Part shown: in pieces, positions 35,101 through 50,100 of the stretch
Layout: every line of letters begins with the position of its first letter
Numbering within the stretch: position 1 is the first letter of the stretch
Assembly: GCF_036711975.1 (NCBI RefSeq)
Contig: NC_091967.1
Coordinates: forward strand, 11,222,001-11,286,000
Direction: 5' to 3'
Length of the DNA stretch: 64,000 nucleotides
Source of the DNA: Onthophagus taurus
Taxonomy: Eukaryota; Arthropoda; Insecta; Coleoptera; Scarabaeidae
The notes under the pieces: model-generated
The model's input: the letters and a program-made list of their open reading frames with translations, nothing else
Database searches by the model: none
Told to the model about the DNA's origin: nothing
Made by a program: the position numbers and the translations under genes

Positions 35101-38100
35101 TTGTCGCCTTTTGTTGTCTTCTCTCCGTTCTCGAACGCCTCGCGTTCCGTGTCGTTTGCTGAAGGTAATCTTCAACAATCCTGCTCGAAGGACCAATGTT
35201 TCGTAGCTCAAGTTGGTTAGGTTCTTTTTAAACACTCCCTTTCGTTTCTTTGACTTTATTAATCGTTAACAAAATAAAGATACACTTCTAAAAAACACTG
35301 CTCAGCTCTACGCTTATTATATATGTCTGCTATATGAACAACACACACACGGAATGTGTATCACGCACGCGTCGCCCAGCGGTACGGTGGGATGCCTAAA
35401 CGCTCGGCGCTTCCCTCTCCCCAACAGTTATAATACTCCACCTATAATAATAACGAAGATAATTGCACTTGCTGGTTTTACGATATTTCCAATTTTGGCC
35501 TCTAGGGGAAAAACAAAAGACGATAGCGCTATGAGGTTTTCGGCATTAGCAGTTTCTCGAAAAACGAGATCATGACATGTAAGCTACTTTTTTTCTAACT
35601 CTTATAGTTTCCGAGTTAGCCTATTCGGACATCGAATTTGAACCACCCTGTACACAAAAACTTCAAAACCCTACAATTGGAAAACTACTCCAATAGCAGT
35701 TTTGAATAGCATATCCAGGCAGGACTGAGACAAAGAGTATAAGATAACTGTGAATTAACTGAAACAAGAGTTGCAGGAGAGCCTAAAAGCACAAATCAAG
35801 AAATTGAAGTCATTATCAGTGATTGTAGTACGATGGTAGTCGAGCGATTGAAGTTCTTTGAAGTGCAAAAAGAAAAGAATATGTGTTAAGTAGATTTAGT
35901 TATTCAGGAGGATAACGAGTTCTTGTACGTGAAAAAGTACAGAAGACCTTCAAGAGTCTAAAATTGAAAAACTATTATAACTACACTTTAATCATTCAGG
36001 CAGGACTGGGACAAATGGATAAGATAACTATGAAGATTGAAGTAATTAAAACAAGAGTTGCAGATGAGCCGAACAGCATAAATCAAGAAATTAAAGTCAT
36101 TATGAAATTATGTGTTAAGTGGTCCTTTTGCCTGCAGGCAAAGGTAATGCCACCGTCGATGTTGGTTAGAACGAATACGAGGCCAAGAAGAAAACTATTG
36201 GTTCCAGAAAACTACAGGATCATCAAAAGGGTCCAATAGGAACGATAAAGAAGATTCCAGCAAGACCAAGAATGAACCAGGCAAAACCGGGCAATTAACT
36301 CATCCTAAATATTCAACATACTTTCTTGGATTCTTTCCATAAGGTTTTGAAAAGCTATTGATAGGTTATGCCAACACAATTTATATCTAGACTATTTTTA
36401 GATCAATTCTGATATAATTCACCATGATAGCTACAAATAAATTCTCTTTTTTTGTAGAAAATTGAAGATAATAGAGTACAATCAAAATTTATAACCATGT
36501 TTTTATTTAGACAAACATGTCCATGAATCACCCATTAAAATGGATTTAGTAAACCAATGACGGTAAATCATAAAAGCTCTATAAACCATTAGAGATTGCA
36601 AACAAGTTTTCGAACCCGACAAAAATACTGTTTTGACCATAAAACCCATAAATTCAAATCGCACGAAATACACATACAGCACAATTTCGACGGGTACACA
36701 TTGAAAAATGGATTTAGTAGAATTCGCATCATAGGAGAAAATCCCATTTCCATTGTTTCCCGAGAAGGTGGAAACAATTCCAAAATGACCGAAAAGTTTT
36801 TAAGTGTATAGAGTTAGCTTACGAGGCTACATGCGAAAACTGAGAACTCGATCAAAAGCTTTACCCAAAAATTTTTGTTGTTAGGGGTGAAAAGTTTCTT
36901 GTTTCTTTGTAGTTTAAGTTCTCGATCTGTCCAAAACAGTTTACGAAGATGTTCGAGCAATTGGATTCAACTTAAATAGATTAAAAGTTTTATTAAGAGA
37001 ACTAATCCAACATAAAAACTTATCTTTAAAATTAAATGGGGGCTGACCTTGATTAAATATAATTACGATTAGAGTTATATTTATAGAAGGAATAGAAATA
37101 GAACACTTTTTTACTCACCAGTTGACATTATTAACAATTTGTTCGAAATGAATAAAAATTTAAAAATTCAATACTTTTATATTGGTATGTTTACATATGA
37201 CTCATATTTATGTAAGTATTTGCTTTGTTATTGAATTTGTAAGCGAAACATGATTCATAATTAACCAATTATTAGTTATTATTAGTATGAAATAGATAGT
37301 TATTTGTTGTATTGCGATTGATTAAACAAAGGAAGTTTAAATAGAATTAATTTAGTGGTAGTTTTTCTCACCAAAAAGATGATACTTTTTATCTGGAAGA
37401 AAAGCAGCTGGAGGTGTAATAGGAGCGGCATTGTCCCAATAGGGAACAACATCCGGTTGACATTGACCATAACCGGGAAGCTCGAGCTTGTGTTGTTGCT
37501 TTTCGCATCTTCGACGACGACGCCCACCCGGAGTGAACGTCTTCACCAGGAAACCAACCCCGCTCATGCGTACCAAATAATCACCTGACCAGAAAAAATC
37601 GCAACAACCCAAAGTTCACAAAAGTAATGTTTATTTTTCCTCTTTACAACTTTCAATCAAAACACCAACAATCAAAAATGATAGAAACCTGTCAAGATTG
37701 ATTTTAATTATATTTTATCTTTTTAATTTACGTTGAGATTTTTTTGGTACCGTTTGCAACAACAGGTCGTCGCTGACTGATCCGGCTCGCGCCCGTTCGT
37801 AGCCGACGTCGAACGGTTGCGTGGGCGTCTACGCCGCGACGCCCTTTCGATCGTTACCATCCTGCAGCATCGGTGACGTCACCGCGCGCCGCTGGTTGAT
37901 CCTCGTTTTGCAGATTACGAAAGCTCGCCGAGTTGGGGAAAACGCGCGATAGAGGTCGGTTTCGAACCGAAATGCCTTACATGCTTTGAGAGCTTTCAGT
38001 GTAGGTGGCTATTTGCCTTGAGGCTATAGTAACTACCTCTTCATCTTAGCCGACCGGTAGCATCTCCTTCTCTAAACTGCTCTTGTAATGTTACGACGTT

Positions 38101-41100
38101 GTTAAGGTTTCTCCTTGATAAATTACATCTCAAATGCCATGAAAGATATTAGAACTATGCGTTTATATCTTTTTTTTTTACTAAATAAATAACTAAATAT
38201 TTTGTCTATTCTATTACATATTTTTCATAAATCGTTAAGTTAATTTCAATATTCCAAAAATTGATTGAGTAAAAATCACACAAATAACATAATGTAAAAA
38301 CTAAACTTATGACATACAGGAATCAATGAAAACTGAAAAACCATGCAAAAAATTGATGGTGACCTTCAAATAACCTTGCGAATAAAAACACAGATAAAGT
38401 TGAAATGAAGGTACCTAACTGCTATTTCGAAGTTATTATTTACAAAAGATGTAAACAGTTTGAGTACTGCTAGTACAGGGTGAGATATTTATAGAATAAC
38501 GACGAATTGAAAAAGATTCTTTTTCCTGCTTTCACTTAGACGATTTGACGATCGCGATACAAAAGAGGGAAAAAAACCTAACAATGACAAACTTGCAGTA
38601 TCGGAGATTTTCGACAGATTCATCAATAATTGATGACATGTTAGTGGGATCTAAAGGAAAATGCAGTTTCCGTGTTCACATAAAAAGTAAATAATATCTC
38701 ATCATAAACATAAATTTGCACTTTTGTGTATACTAGAAAAAAATCGACCTAATTGCACCAAGCAATCGTAATATAACAGGATATAACTGGTTTACTTCTT
38801 TTGAGTAAAATTGAGTTAAATTCTCCATTATTTCTTCAGAGTGGTATTAATAATTAAAAACACTTAAATGTGCTGAAGAAAACGATAAATATATTCATCG
38901 ATATTTGGTTTAACATTATGAACTATTGCATAAAATAAAAGTGTGCTTCATGACCAATGTTGTTAATTGCCACAATGTTATAAAAGGTGGCAGACTCTTC
39001 AGATGAAAAGTGTGCTGTTTTCACGTAATCGTAGAATGAGGCGATGGTAACTTGTTATTTTTATGCAATGTTGAATGTAATATGCGTTCGAATGTAGTTC
39101 TAGGTCTACAACAACCTAATGCTGAATAACAACTGAAACTAGAACTAACACTAGCATTAGAACTGAAATATTCGGATTTAGCTGTCTTGAGAGGCCCACG
39201 CCTAAACCTAAATGTGTCTAGTTCTGTCTTCCTAGCAGTGATGGGCGCTGGGTAAGTACCCAGCGGGTAGGTATTTATAAAATGGTTACAAGGCAGTACA
39301 TATAAAAGTGATACAAGTAAAAATATATCAGATTCGGAAAAAAATGTAGAGGAAGATGATGAAATGGGCGTTGAAGGCGAGGAATTGTCAGCAATCGAAG
39401 ACGTATTATAATCAGGCAACCACTGCTCATTCTTCATTCTTGCGATGATGATCCGTCCAGTTCCACTTGAGCTTTGCCACAATGTTGACCACATCATTTA
39501 CGCCAGTTCTTCTTCGTAGGTCTTCATTTTGTATGTAGTCCCTCAGGGTTACATCCAGCATCGACCTCCAGCTTTCTTTGCGTTACTTTGAGCCTCCTGG
39601 TAATGGCCACCGTTAATGTTAAAGTTTCGGAACCGTATGTCATAACCAAAGGAGGAAGCACGCATTGATTGGAAGCCTTTCTTTTCAAATATACAGGAAT
39701 ATCGTTCATGAAGATGTCTCTAAGTTCTTCTGTTTAGTTCGCTTGTTTGATTATCTCTCGATACACGAACCTCATGGCCAAGATATACATAACTGTCAAC
39801 TCTCTCAGTCTCATTATCCCCAATGTTGATGTTAGAACTGAGGACAAGATTTGTCATAAATTTTGATTTCTCCACGTTGATTTTTAGCCCGACTTCGTTC
39901 CCGTGGCGCAAATTACTTAGGTATTGCCATCAATGTTTATACCTTTTTGGGTCCAATCTAATTGTTTAAATGCACTTTCCAGGACTGTGATGAACAATTT
40001 GGGTTCAATATTGTATCGCCTTGTCTTACTCTACGCCCAATGGGTATTCGGTCAGTACTTACATGCAATTTTACCGTCATTGTAGCATTCTTGTAAATGT
40101 TATAAATAGGTTTGGTGTATCGATAATTGACTCTGTATTCTTGAAGTACTTGCAAAACTGCCATCAACTCAATTTAAAATTTAAATCAAATTTTATAAAT
40201 ACCTTTAAATAGTTAAATTTTCCATTGAAAATAAATATCCGGGTATTTAACAACACTGCTTCCTAGTGACCAAAACATCCAGGAAGGATAACTGTTTAGC
40301 AGCTTCCTTTTCCATGTTAAATTTCATTAACAGGTGTTGTGAGTTCAGGTGGTATAGGAATTTCTAGATGCGTTCATTTCCATGCTGCCAGATCACAAAG
40401 ATGTCATATACGACCCGAAAGCTTAGCTTTGAATTCTACTGACTCTTCCTTAACGTTTCTTCTTCATACATCTCTATGTAGAAATTAGCGATTACCGGTG
40501 ATTCATGGTCGCTCCTTGTTCGTAGAATTCTCTCTATGACTCTCTATGGTCTATGACAGCTGCATTCTTTCGGCGGAGTTCAAATGGCAATGGGTAGGAC
40601 ATATAGCTAGGAATCATGCAGAGCGGTGGAGTCATAGGATCACTTTCTGGAGGCCTAGGGAAATCAAAAGAAATGTAGGAAGAAGCGAGATGAATCGATG
40701 ACATCAGGAGCGTGGCGGGGAAACAATGGATGAGGCCTATATCCAACAATGGAAACAAGAAGGCTAAGAAGAGAAGATAAATTCTTGGACACAAAGAAAT
40801 TTCTCTGTTGTTCTGCTGAAATTTGTATAAATGTTATCAAATAACTTAATTTCATTAACTTGGATACATATTATTGAAATAATATGAAAAGTACTTTAAA
40901 GAAATGAACAACATTAATTTTGTGGAAAAAGGCATAAACCTGATTTACCAGAGTCTTGGTATGTTTTATTAGGATTTTTCCGACTTAATATCGTTCGAAA
41001 TTGATATTGAAACACGTAGTAGGAGTTTTCGCTTACGTAGGCAAAACGTATAGAAAGAGAAAAAAAAGCGATTGAAAAATATTGACGTTAGCTTCCGTGT

Positions 41101-44100
41101 GTTTACACACGAAGTAGCTATTTCGAATCTTTCCACGTTATATGAAGCACGCAAATACGCGATTTGTCATAAACCAAAGGTATTTTTAATATCAAAATTT
41201 AAAACTAACGATAATGTTTTGTTCTTTAAGTACACAAAATTATAATCAACTTTGTGAAATAATCATTTTGGATTATTACGGAATTCCCGTTTTGGGGACA
41301 ATCTTCGTCGATTAAATCTTGTTTACCCACTCGTCGGAAAGCTATTACAAGCGCGAACAAGCTCCTCATCGATTCCGTGTAGGTCAACGATGAACGAAAT
41401 CGTCCGAATTTCCACGAACATTTCCACCACAACCGTAACCGATTCCAATTTGACCCAAAATACGACGATAACAAAGTCTTTTAAAACCGCTAATTTTGAG
41501 CGACATTTGTTAATGTCTCGTTTTGTCATCGAGTGTTTTGGAGTCTCGTGTCTAGTTGACGTGGGTTACGTTTAATTATTTGCATCGTTAATCTTCGTCG
41601 TGGGAAGTTACTATTACTAAAATATTGACTAGAAAACAAAACACCTAAACTTAACATAGGAGTTACAGAGTAAAGTTAAAATGAGTTTTAAATGATATAA
41701 ATGTTTACTTAAAGAACTAATTAAAAGAAAATGAAAATGCATCGTAAAAGAAGCCCTGTTGAAAACGAAAGAAGCAATCGCAGCGAGTGTAGCGGCAGAC
41801 GGTTTCGTCAGTTCAGATAAAAAGAAAATGAAAGAAGTCGCAATACCGTAAATATACCCTACGTGTCCTTTATCTTTTACCGCAGCACCCACTCTTCAAG
41901 AAATATGAGTACTTCCGGTGAAAATCCCACCTTTATGTTTTTTATTCTGAGGTCACGTATGTCGCGAAAAAGGAAAGCTTGGAATTATGACTAACACGAA
42001 AAACGCGCCGAATTATTCTGATTGTAATGAAAAACACACATATTGTGCCAAAAGTCTACTACAGCTGACGGTGCGGTGATTCAGCACACGTTAAAACTAT
42101 TTCGTGACAAGTTGATTATTTTATTTTTGTTTCCTCCAACAGTTTTTTTTTAATAAATATCATTTTTGTTAAAACAAATTGGTTTTATTGTGAACGAAAT
42201 TCAATTTTTATATATGAATTGAATAATACATGATACAACAACACATAACGTGTTTTTTTTTAAACAAATTGATTTCACTTAATTATATTTGCAACTAAAA
42301 ATAAATAGATAATAAATTTCAAAACCACATATAAATTTGGATAATTCATTAATACTTGAAAATGTCAGGAATGTTTTTCAACAATATAATTTCTGGAATG
42401 GCATGACATATTTGGGAAGTATTAAATTTATTTAATTCTGTGTTGGCAATATTTAAAAAGAGGTTTAACATCAAAACGTGTAAACATTTTATGTAATTCT
42501 GTTTCATTTAATAATTTGTGTAAATCGCATTAGCAGCACGGGTTCTCTGGTTACTTGGGGTGAGATAAATGATATCAAAGGCGGCATAATTCAACATTTG
42601 TCCCCCCTGGGGAAATGTGCGACGGAATTTCAACTCGTATTACGTAATCAAAATCGCCCCCGGTATGCGAAGCTTCGCAACAATGCACGCTCCACTAAAT
42701 ATATCTGCACCGACAACAGTAATCATTAATGTCGTTCTGACCGGTCCGTAGTGTGGTATTTTATCTGTGAACGTCACGAGGCTTTTACCTCTATTAATTA
42801 CTTTGTTCTATTCGTATATTGTTACAATTTTAATAAAAGTACTTTTTCTTAAGTAAAACTAACGATTTATTTTTCATTTCATATTGATAATTGTTCTAGT
42901 AAATCTATCCATCGCAACATTCATTGCAAAAAATTCCAAATTAAGTATGCTACTTATTTTTGAGATATGCAGAGGATCCTTGAGGAGCTAAGACATTGCA
43001 TTATTTATCTGATTGATCACAATGTTGAGATCCTATTGCCAAAATAAACCAAAACCGATCTACATCAGTTCTAGATGATATATGTAGATCTAAAGATTTC
43101 GATTAAATATAACTTCTTAGAGCAGAGTAACATTACGCCTAAAAATAATTATCGTCCTTTCGCGAAATTAACTGACACCAATCACCAGCGGAAATCCGTT
43201 TACAAATCCTTCCGCTTTGTCTTTCCACAAAATGAACTACATCGTTTGTCTCCAAAATAAAGCGACTAATCATCAAACCTACCTTATATTTATTACACCG
43301 CATTCATTAATAACAACCTTAATAATAAAGGACTTTCACTTTTTTCTTGAGTCTCATTCACTTTAAGTGTTAGAGCAACCTTGTTTGCAGAATACACCGA
43401 TATGATCCTCCTGTATGGCAAAACTTGAGGTAATGAATTAGCTTTATTAAGAAGCGTCTTTATTAAGAAGAAGAATGACTTCCATACTGCATCACGTTGA
43501 AGAAAACCCATCAAAAGGTACACAAGCAATTGCGCGTATAAAGGATGTTGCTCCCTGCACCGTCTAGAATGTTCTGCATGAACAACTACATCCATATCAA
43601 TTACTTCAAAATATTATCTACTCAAGTTTGAAAGAAGAATTTTAGAGCACCTGTAGATTAAAGAGAAAAACATCTTTTTAAACATTTAAATAATTTATTA
43701 GTCACTTGAAAACAAATACACAATTTATTCAAAAAATTAATAACGTCGTTGGACGTCTGTAATGGTGTAAAGTGATCGCTTAATATCACCAAAATTTTCG
43801 TGTTTATCAAACATGAGAGAATCTTCCATTGAAGATCTTGATGGTATAAAAAATTTCTTCATTAAATTAATAAACCCCGTTCCTATGGTCAAAACGAAAG
43901 ATGTTTCAAAGCTCTCCGCGTTCAATTGATCTTGTTTATTTTGCCGATTAGGGCCACTGAAACACTTAGAGATGATCCCCATTTGTACGGATCACACAAA
44001 ATTTTGTACCCGCTACCAAATTATCAACGGTCTGAACCTTTGGAATCGCGATGCACGATTTATTTGGTCACAATATGACAATATTATTGTGACATTTAAT

Positions 44101-47100
44101 TTATCAAAGCTCGCTAAGGAAAAAATGTAAAAAAATATTTTTGTTAAATTACCTTGAATTTTTGGCGAGTCATTTTTTCAAATTTTAAACGTCCACTTTT
44201 ACTACACGTTTTCCACTTATCTTCACGAGTATCAGGTACAAGTGTCGTGACATCGAAAAATATATGGCTTATGTTGCATGTGCACAGGTGAAAAAATTTT
44301 AAAAATGCCGACGTAAAGTTTTTTAACTACCGAATGTCCAGCGAATAAATAAAATTTATTCTATTTTTGTTGCGAAACGATGCGTATACAGTGACATCGT
44401 CTATTATTTATAATAAATTAGAATTTTTTGAATGAATAATTTTAATCCACATCGTTGCGTCCTGTATTAGTTATTTCTACTTTTAGTTCAATAAAATATA
44501 CAAGAATCTGACGCTGAATAACAACTGAAACTAGAATTTACACTAGACCTGGAACTAGAAACATTCGGGATTAGCAGTCTTAAGAGATTTACGGCTAAAC
44601 CCGAATGTTTAAAGTTCTTCGTCTAGTATTAGTTCTACTTTTAGTTCACTAAAAATATACAACTATCTAGACCTGACTAACAATTAATACTAGAATTACC
44701 GTCCTTGATTTATACATTATATAGACAACTAGGGAATACCCTCAATTTCTGAATGAACATGGAATAGAGCAACTTTGAGAACAACCCGAGTTGGGTTCTA
44801 TCTATGAGCTCTAACATTTCTATTTAAATATACTGATGTATTAAATAGATAATATTAAAGTATGACTTAAAAATATTTTGTCCCTTTAATTTTATAAAGA
44901 ATGCCGGTAATTGATTTTCTCCCTCATATTTTATTTTTATTTATAAATTGGATCTTGGAGCACTTGTACTGGCGCCACACGACTAAAGTACCGAATCGAT
45001 CGAAACTTTCATGACCCCATCCTCGTCTTTCTCAAATTTATCTCCAGCTTAACCGAGAAGACGGGAAATCTCGCCTATTGGCCACTGGAAATCTCACGTC
45101 CCACTCAAAACACTATGCATCAACTGAATGCCGTTAATCTTGACGATATTGCTCTCCATAGTAGAATGTACGAAGTAAGAATCGAACCTTTTTCGCTACT
45201 TCACCCCGCATAATGATTTAACACTTGTAAAAGAGAATGCTGAATAGTGTGTTTTTGTTGTTATGAATATTGTTTGTAGCTAATAAATATGTTTAATTCA
45301 AACGTTTCATTTTATATTAATTATATTTGGAACGCTTTGTACGATTTAATTGGATCTCTAGTTACAATCAAAGCATAATATCCCCTTTATTCAATGTACG
45401 ATTCCATTCACGGCGTCTTTCCATTTATGCGCAATGGTATTAATTTAACTGGAATAGGTCCTTAGAACGATAGGTGTGACCGAGCTCACTGGAGCATGAC
45501 CAGCAGGAACTCTGTCAATGGCATGACGATAAACCTCAAAGCGGTCATTGAGCAAGAGAGAGAAGTTAGTGCGGTTGTGGTCGAAAAAGGAGTAAGATAT
45601 ATCTACAGAAAAGCTCCGTGAAAAGCAATAAATAAAAGCCTTCAGCACATTGTTGCTTACGCGCTGTCTCTTTTTGGATGGCTTTTTTTATAAAGGATGT
45701 CTCATTCCCTGTTTATGACAAGATTGATGCTGGGAAATTCTAGAAATGGAGTTATCGAGTATAGGATTTAATTGGCACTCAGAAATAAGTTGAAGACGAT
45801 GTACTTTCGAAATTATTATTTATGTAACAAACATTTCAAATTTATCGACTGTGTTTCTCTTGAGTTCAAATTACAAAGTTTCATAGATTACATTGTGAGA
45901 AGAAAGAACGGAGCGAAAGAAAATAAGCTTCCACCTGGCAATATTTTAGCATTATGTGACTCCAGAGACAAGCAAAGTAGAATTGTAAATTATAGCTTTT
46001 TAGAGTTTTGGGTGTATTTTTTCAAAACCAACATAAATTATTTTACGTCATTTTAAACACCACTCCTAAGAGACAAGACAATCTTTTAATAATACGATTC
46101 TAATTTTATTGTCACGCTTTATAATTTCATTTCATACCATAAAATTTGCGAGAGATAATTAACTCTTGTATATAACGGTTAATTAATAATGGTGCAACAT
46201 AACGTTGAAAGTTTCTGTAGTGTTGCCAAGAAAAATTTAATGGGGAAATAAAACACCTATCGTTGTTCCACTTTCCTAAAATTGAGTTGACAGACTTTGT
46301 CGTCTAGGCACGCAAATAGGCACTTCTCTGACGAACTTAAACGACGGTATCGACACGTTATCACACCCGGTGCACCACGAGTGTCCTAATTGGCAATTGC
46401 TCGCGAGTTTATGGTGACTGAAACCGATAGGGACCGGTGCCAGACATCAATTTTGCGGTAATGTACCGTGGTCAATGATAACTCGGTGTAAAACATCCTC
46501 GAAAATATCCCCAACAATATTCGTATATTGTATCGTAAAATATGGACTAAACGATTACGAGAAAATTAGAAGCGGATTAAAAGCTTTATTATGGATCTTT
46601 CCGCCTTGTCCAAAGCGATTATACAGGTAATATAGCCACTTTGTAATTATCGGTTTAACGTATCGTTTAATATTTTTTTAATGAAACATAAAAGTGTATA
46701 ATTAAATTATTAAGAAATAAAATTAAGTTAAGTTTTAAAAAATGGTTTCAAATAGAATTCCTACGGGTGACAAAAGTAGTTTTTCTATCGCAACTTTGTA
46801 ATTACTCGCCATGCCCGGTGGCGAAACCTGAACGATTTCCAAACTATGGACGCTATGTACCGTTCCTAGAGTATACTTTGTCGGGCAGGATTCGATCAAT
46901 AAAGTTTCAGCTCGATGCACGTACTTGCGAAACGCAGACGCTAAAACGATCGAATATATAGTTTAAAAGTACAGTAAAACATCGATATAACGGATTAATT
47001 CGGGGAATGGAGTGTTCGTTATAGCCAAAAGTTTGAATTAATAATTTTAATGCACACAAATTCGTACAGATAACTATTCACATCGTTGCGTTCTTTATTA

Positions 47101-50100
47101 GTTAGTCCTACTTTTAGCTCAATAAAAATATACAACAAATTAGTGTTGAATAACAACTAATACCAGAGCTAATACTAACACTAGAACTAACACTAGCCCT
47201 AGAACAAGACATTCTACACCCTAAACTTTCTAGTTGTAGGTCTAGTGTTAGTTCTAGTTTCAATTCAATGAAAAATATGCAACAATCTAACGCTACATAA
47301 CAACTAAAACTAGAACTAACACTAGCACTGGAACTAACACTAGCATTAGAAGTAACACTAGATCTACAACTAGAAATTTTCGGGTTATATGTATTTATAT
47401 GTAAATATCCGTTATATCGAGGTTTTACTGTGTATATATGACCGGCGCCTCCACCAAGTTGATTTTGTAAGTATTATAGTTGTTTTAATATTACAATTAT
47501 TGCAACAAAATATAATTCGGAAACGTCGTGTTTGAAAATCACGTTTAGATCCTCTTCGGATTAGAGGGTTGGTTATTTCCATTAAAGAACCAACGCAACT
47601 CTCCTCATTTGCATACTTGATTTTACTTCGGCGAACGTGTATTTGCTTTGGAAACTGTTTGTGTTTTTCATTTTCAATTGGAAATCGTTTTTAATGGAAT
47701 AAAACTGAATATCAATATAATGATATAAAATTGTAGGTACAAATTTTAGTTCAATATTTATTCGTTAATTAATTCATCTATTGATTTACCAAAGTGTGTA
47801 CATTTCAAGATAGAAGTTTACATATTCCCATGTTGAGACATCTGGTTTTGTTTAAATTAATAATTTACAAGTTAATGCTTACATAGTTTGTACCATTAGT
47901 AAATTACATCAAACAAACATTAGCAAACTGGGTCAAAATGATACAAACGCGGAAACAGTTGTTCCATACCAAATAAATCCCCAAAGTGGTTAAAAATTGT
48001 TTTGGGACTCGAACCGCTTTATTAAAAAGTATACGTTGAGGTTCAAATAGATTTACATCGATATCTTCAAGGTCTCGTAAATACTTATATCATCAATATG
48101 TAAATTATCCATTTGCATACCTCGAGTGGCTTCTACAGTGACAGTAAGTGAAGAATTGGTTAGTAAAGCACTCGAGCGAGTTCGAACGAGCATTAAGTAG
48201 AGGAAAAATCGATTTTGAGGCTTGAACATTTCAAGTGTATTTGTTATACCGCAACGAGGTTAAAATTAAAGATTTACTTCGATAATTTTAAGCTAATGTA
48301 ATGGTATCTATTTCTAATGGAATATTATCATTAATATAGAATGATAATATACCAGATAATAGCGACTATGAAATGCTATTAGTGATAACATTTTATTAAC
48401 TTAGTTGGATAATGGGATTTTAAGACAATAATTATTATTATTTACTGAGTTGATAGTTAACTTTAATCTATATCCTTTTTTAACTCATTTTTTGTTTAAT
48501 TTTTGTTGTGAATCACCTTTATACTCGTGTAATATAGATTAATGGGTATTTTCGAGTTGATTACATGTGGCTATATCATTTATCTGTGATATAAATAATA
48601 AAATCGAAAGTTGTAAATATAAGCAGCAATGAATATTTTAATTTTTTCTAAATTTACACAAATTGCTAATCTTTGCAAAAAAGAAGATTAGCATTTTTAA
48701 TCTTTAGCTAGCTCTTGTAAGTTTAGATCGTTGAGAGGAACCTCTTTGGATCAGCAACAGGTTCCTGTCTGCAGTCTCCCGTCTATCATAATAGGTCTTA
48801 TCTATCCAAACGCAATTTATTAATAGGAGATTAACTCAATCGGTTTTGTAAATACGTTAAATGAGATTATCTCCAACTTTTACTAACTTGTGTTTTAGCA
48901 TACACAGAACGTGTTTTTTTTTAAACTCGTAATATAGCTAGTCATCAATGAGAAATATGATAAATTTTGAGAGAATCTTTGTTAGAAGTAATTAAGTAAA
49001 CGATATCGAGCAACGTTCGGACAAACGCAATGTTCTTCGACTGAAGAGAATTATGACCAGAACGATGACGTCAACTTGCGCAAGCACGCAACTGGAAAAA
49101 GAAGCAAATAAGCGCCAGTGCAAAATGCAGGAAAAGGATTAAGCATCAGTATTTCTATATGCTATGGTGTAGAATCTATACTATAGCTCCAATCGTATGT
49201 ATGAGAACAAACAACACCTTGAACTTAGACACCTTGACCATCTTAGGCCGGAATCCTCCAGAAGTAGGTATCTTTCGCTAGAAGAATCTAACTTGACCTT
49301 GAGATGCAGGGGAAGGTTCGACATATAAAAGTGTAGGTCAACTTGTATATTTTGCCCATGACCTTGATCTTGGAATTTCTCCGAGGACGGATCAATGACT
49401 TATTGAATAGTTTGTTGGACGCTTCTGATAAGCAAAAAGGATAACATTAAAATAAAATGCCATGAGACTATCTATACTATTAACCTCATTTGGCAAGTAT
49501 TTCATAATGCGTACCTATTTATCACAAAGAGTTCTTCTCAAGTTGTTCATAAAGATAATTAAGTGTGATAAATGTCGCCGATTTTAACACAAATTCTTTT
49601 AACCAAGAAATAAAATACTAACTTGTCTATGTTGCAAAATTTGAAAATGTGTTTGAATTCGTTTCGGTATTCAAAGAACGATGTCATTGTTCTCATCCAT
49701 TAGCGGTAAAACTGATCGTATTCCGGAAGTGGCTACTTGCCGACCAACTTTAAGCTCCGTATTTATTCGAGGGCTCTGTCCCAGAGACCTAGTCAGTGAG
49801 CTTGTAGGTAATTTTAATTGCCACTTTACGAGACGGTTGGTTAACGGGTTGTTACCTACATCCTGGTAATGATCGAGGGCGCCCTCTAATGCGACAAATC
49901 GATATTTGTTGCTTTCGTATTTAAGAATAACCTAAATCTAGGTTAACCGTTTTTATTAGTTCTTGTATATTGTTTCTTATTCACAATAAAAAATGTTGTT
50001 GATTATAAAATGATTAAACATCGATAAAGATTTGTGTAATGGATATGACAGAAGCGATCATAAATGGATATGAATGTAATGACCAGGTTTCATTGCATAT

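Larger units (their letters stand above)
28453..35652. mobile_element. Foldback (long inverted repeat) element split by a BEL insertion
   Basis: The left arm (28453 to about 29097) is matched in reverse by a right arm of two parts, about 29210-29644 and 35432-35652; between the parts lies the BEL element. Removing it with one copy of its GTTAT duplication restores a continuous arm of about 655 bp. The spacer is about 110 bp. The ends TACAGAGTGGTTCAAATTCG and its near-perfect complement near 35633-35652 begin and end with TA, pointing to a Tc1/mariner-type origin. No coding capacity; arm identity is high. Confidence 0.85.

Noticed and set aside
41226..41575. Overlapping frames on both strands that could be a Phactr first exon
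   Set aside because: The minus-strand frame ends at a donor leaving two bases, which does not match the one-base phase required by the 25802 and 37584 exons.
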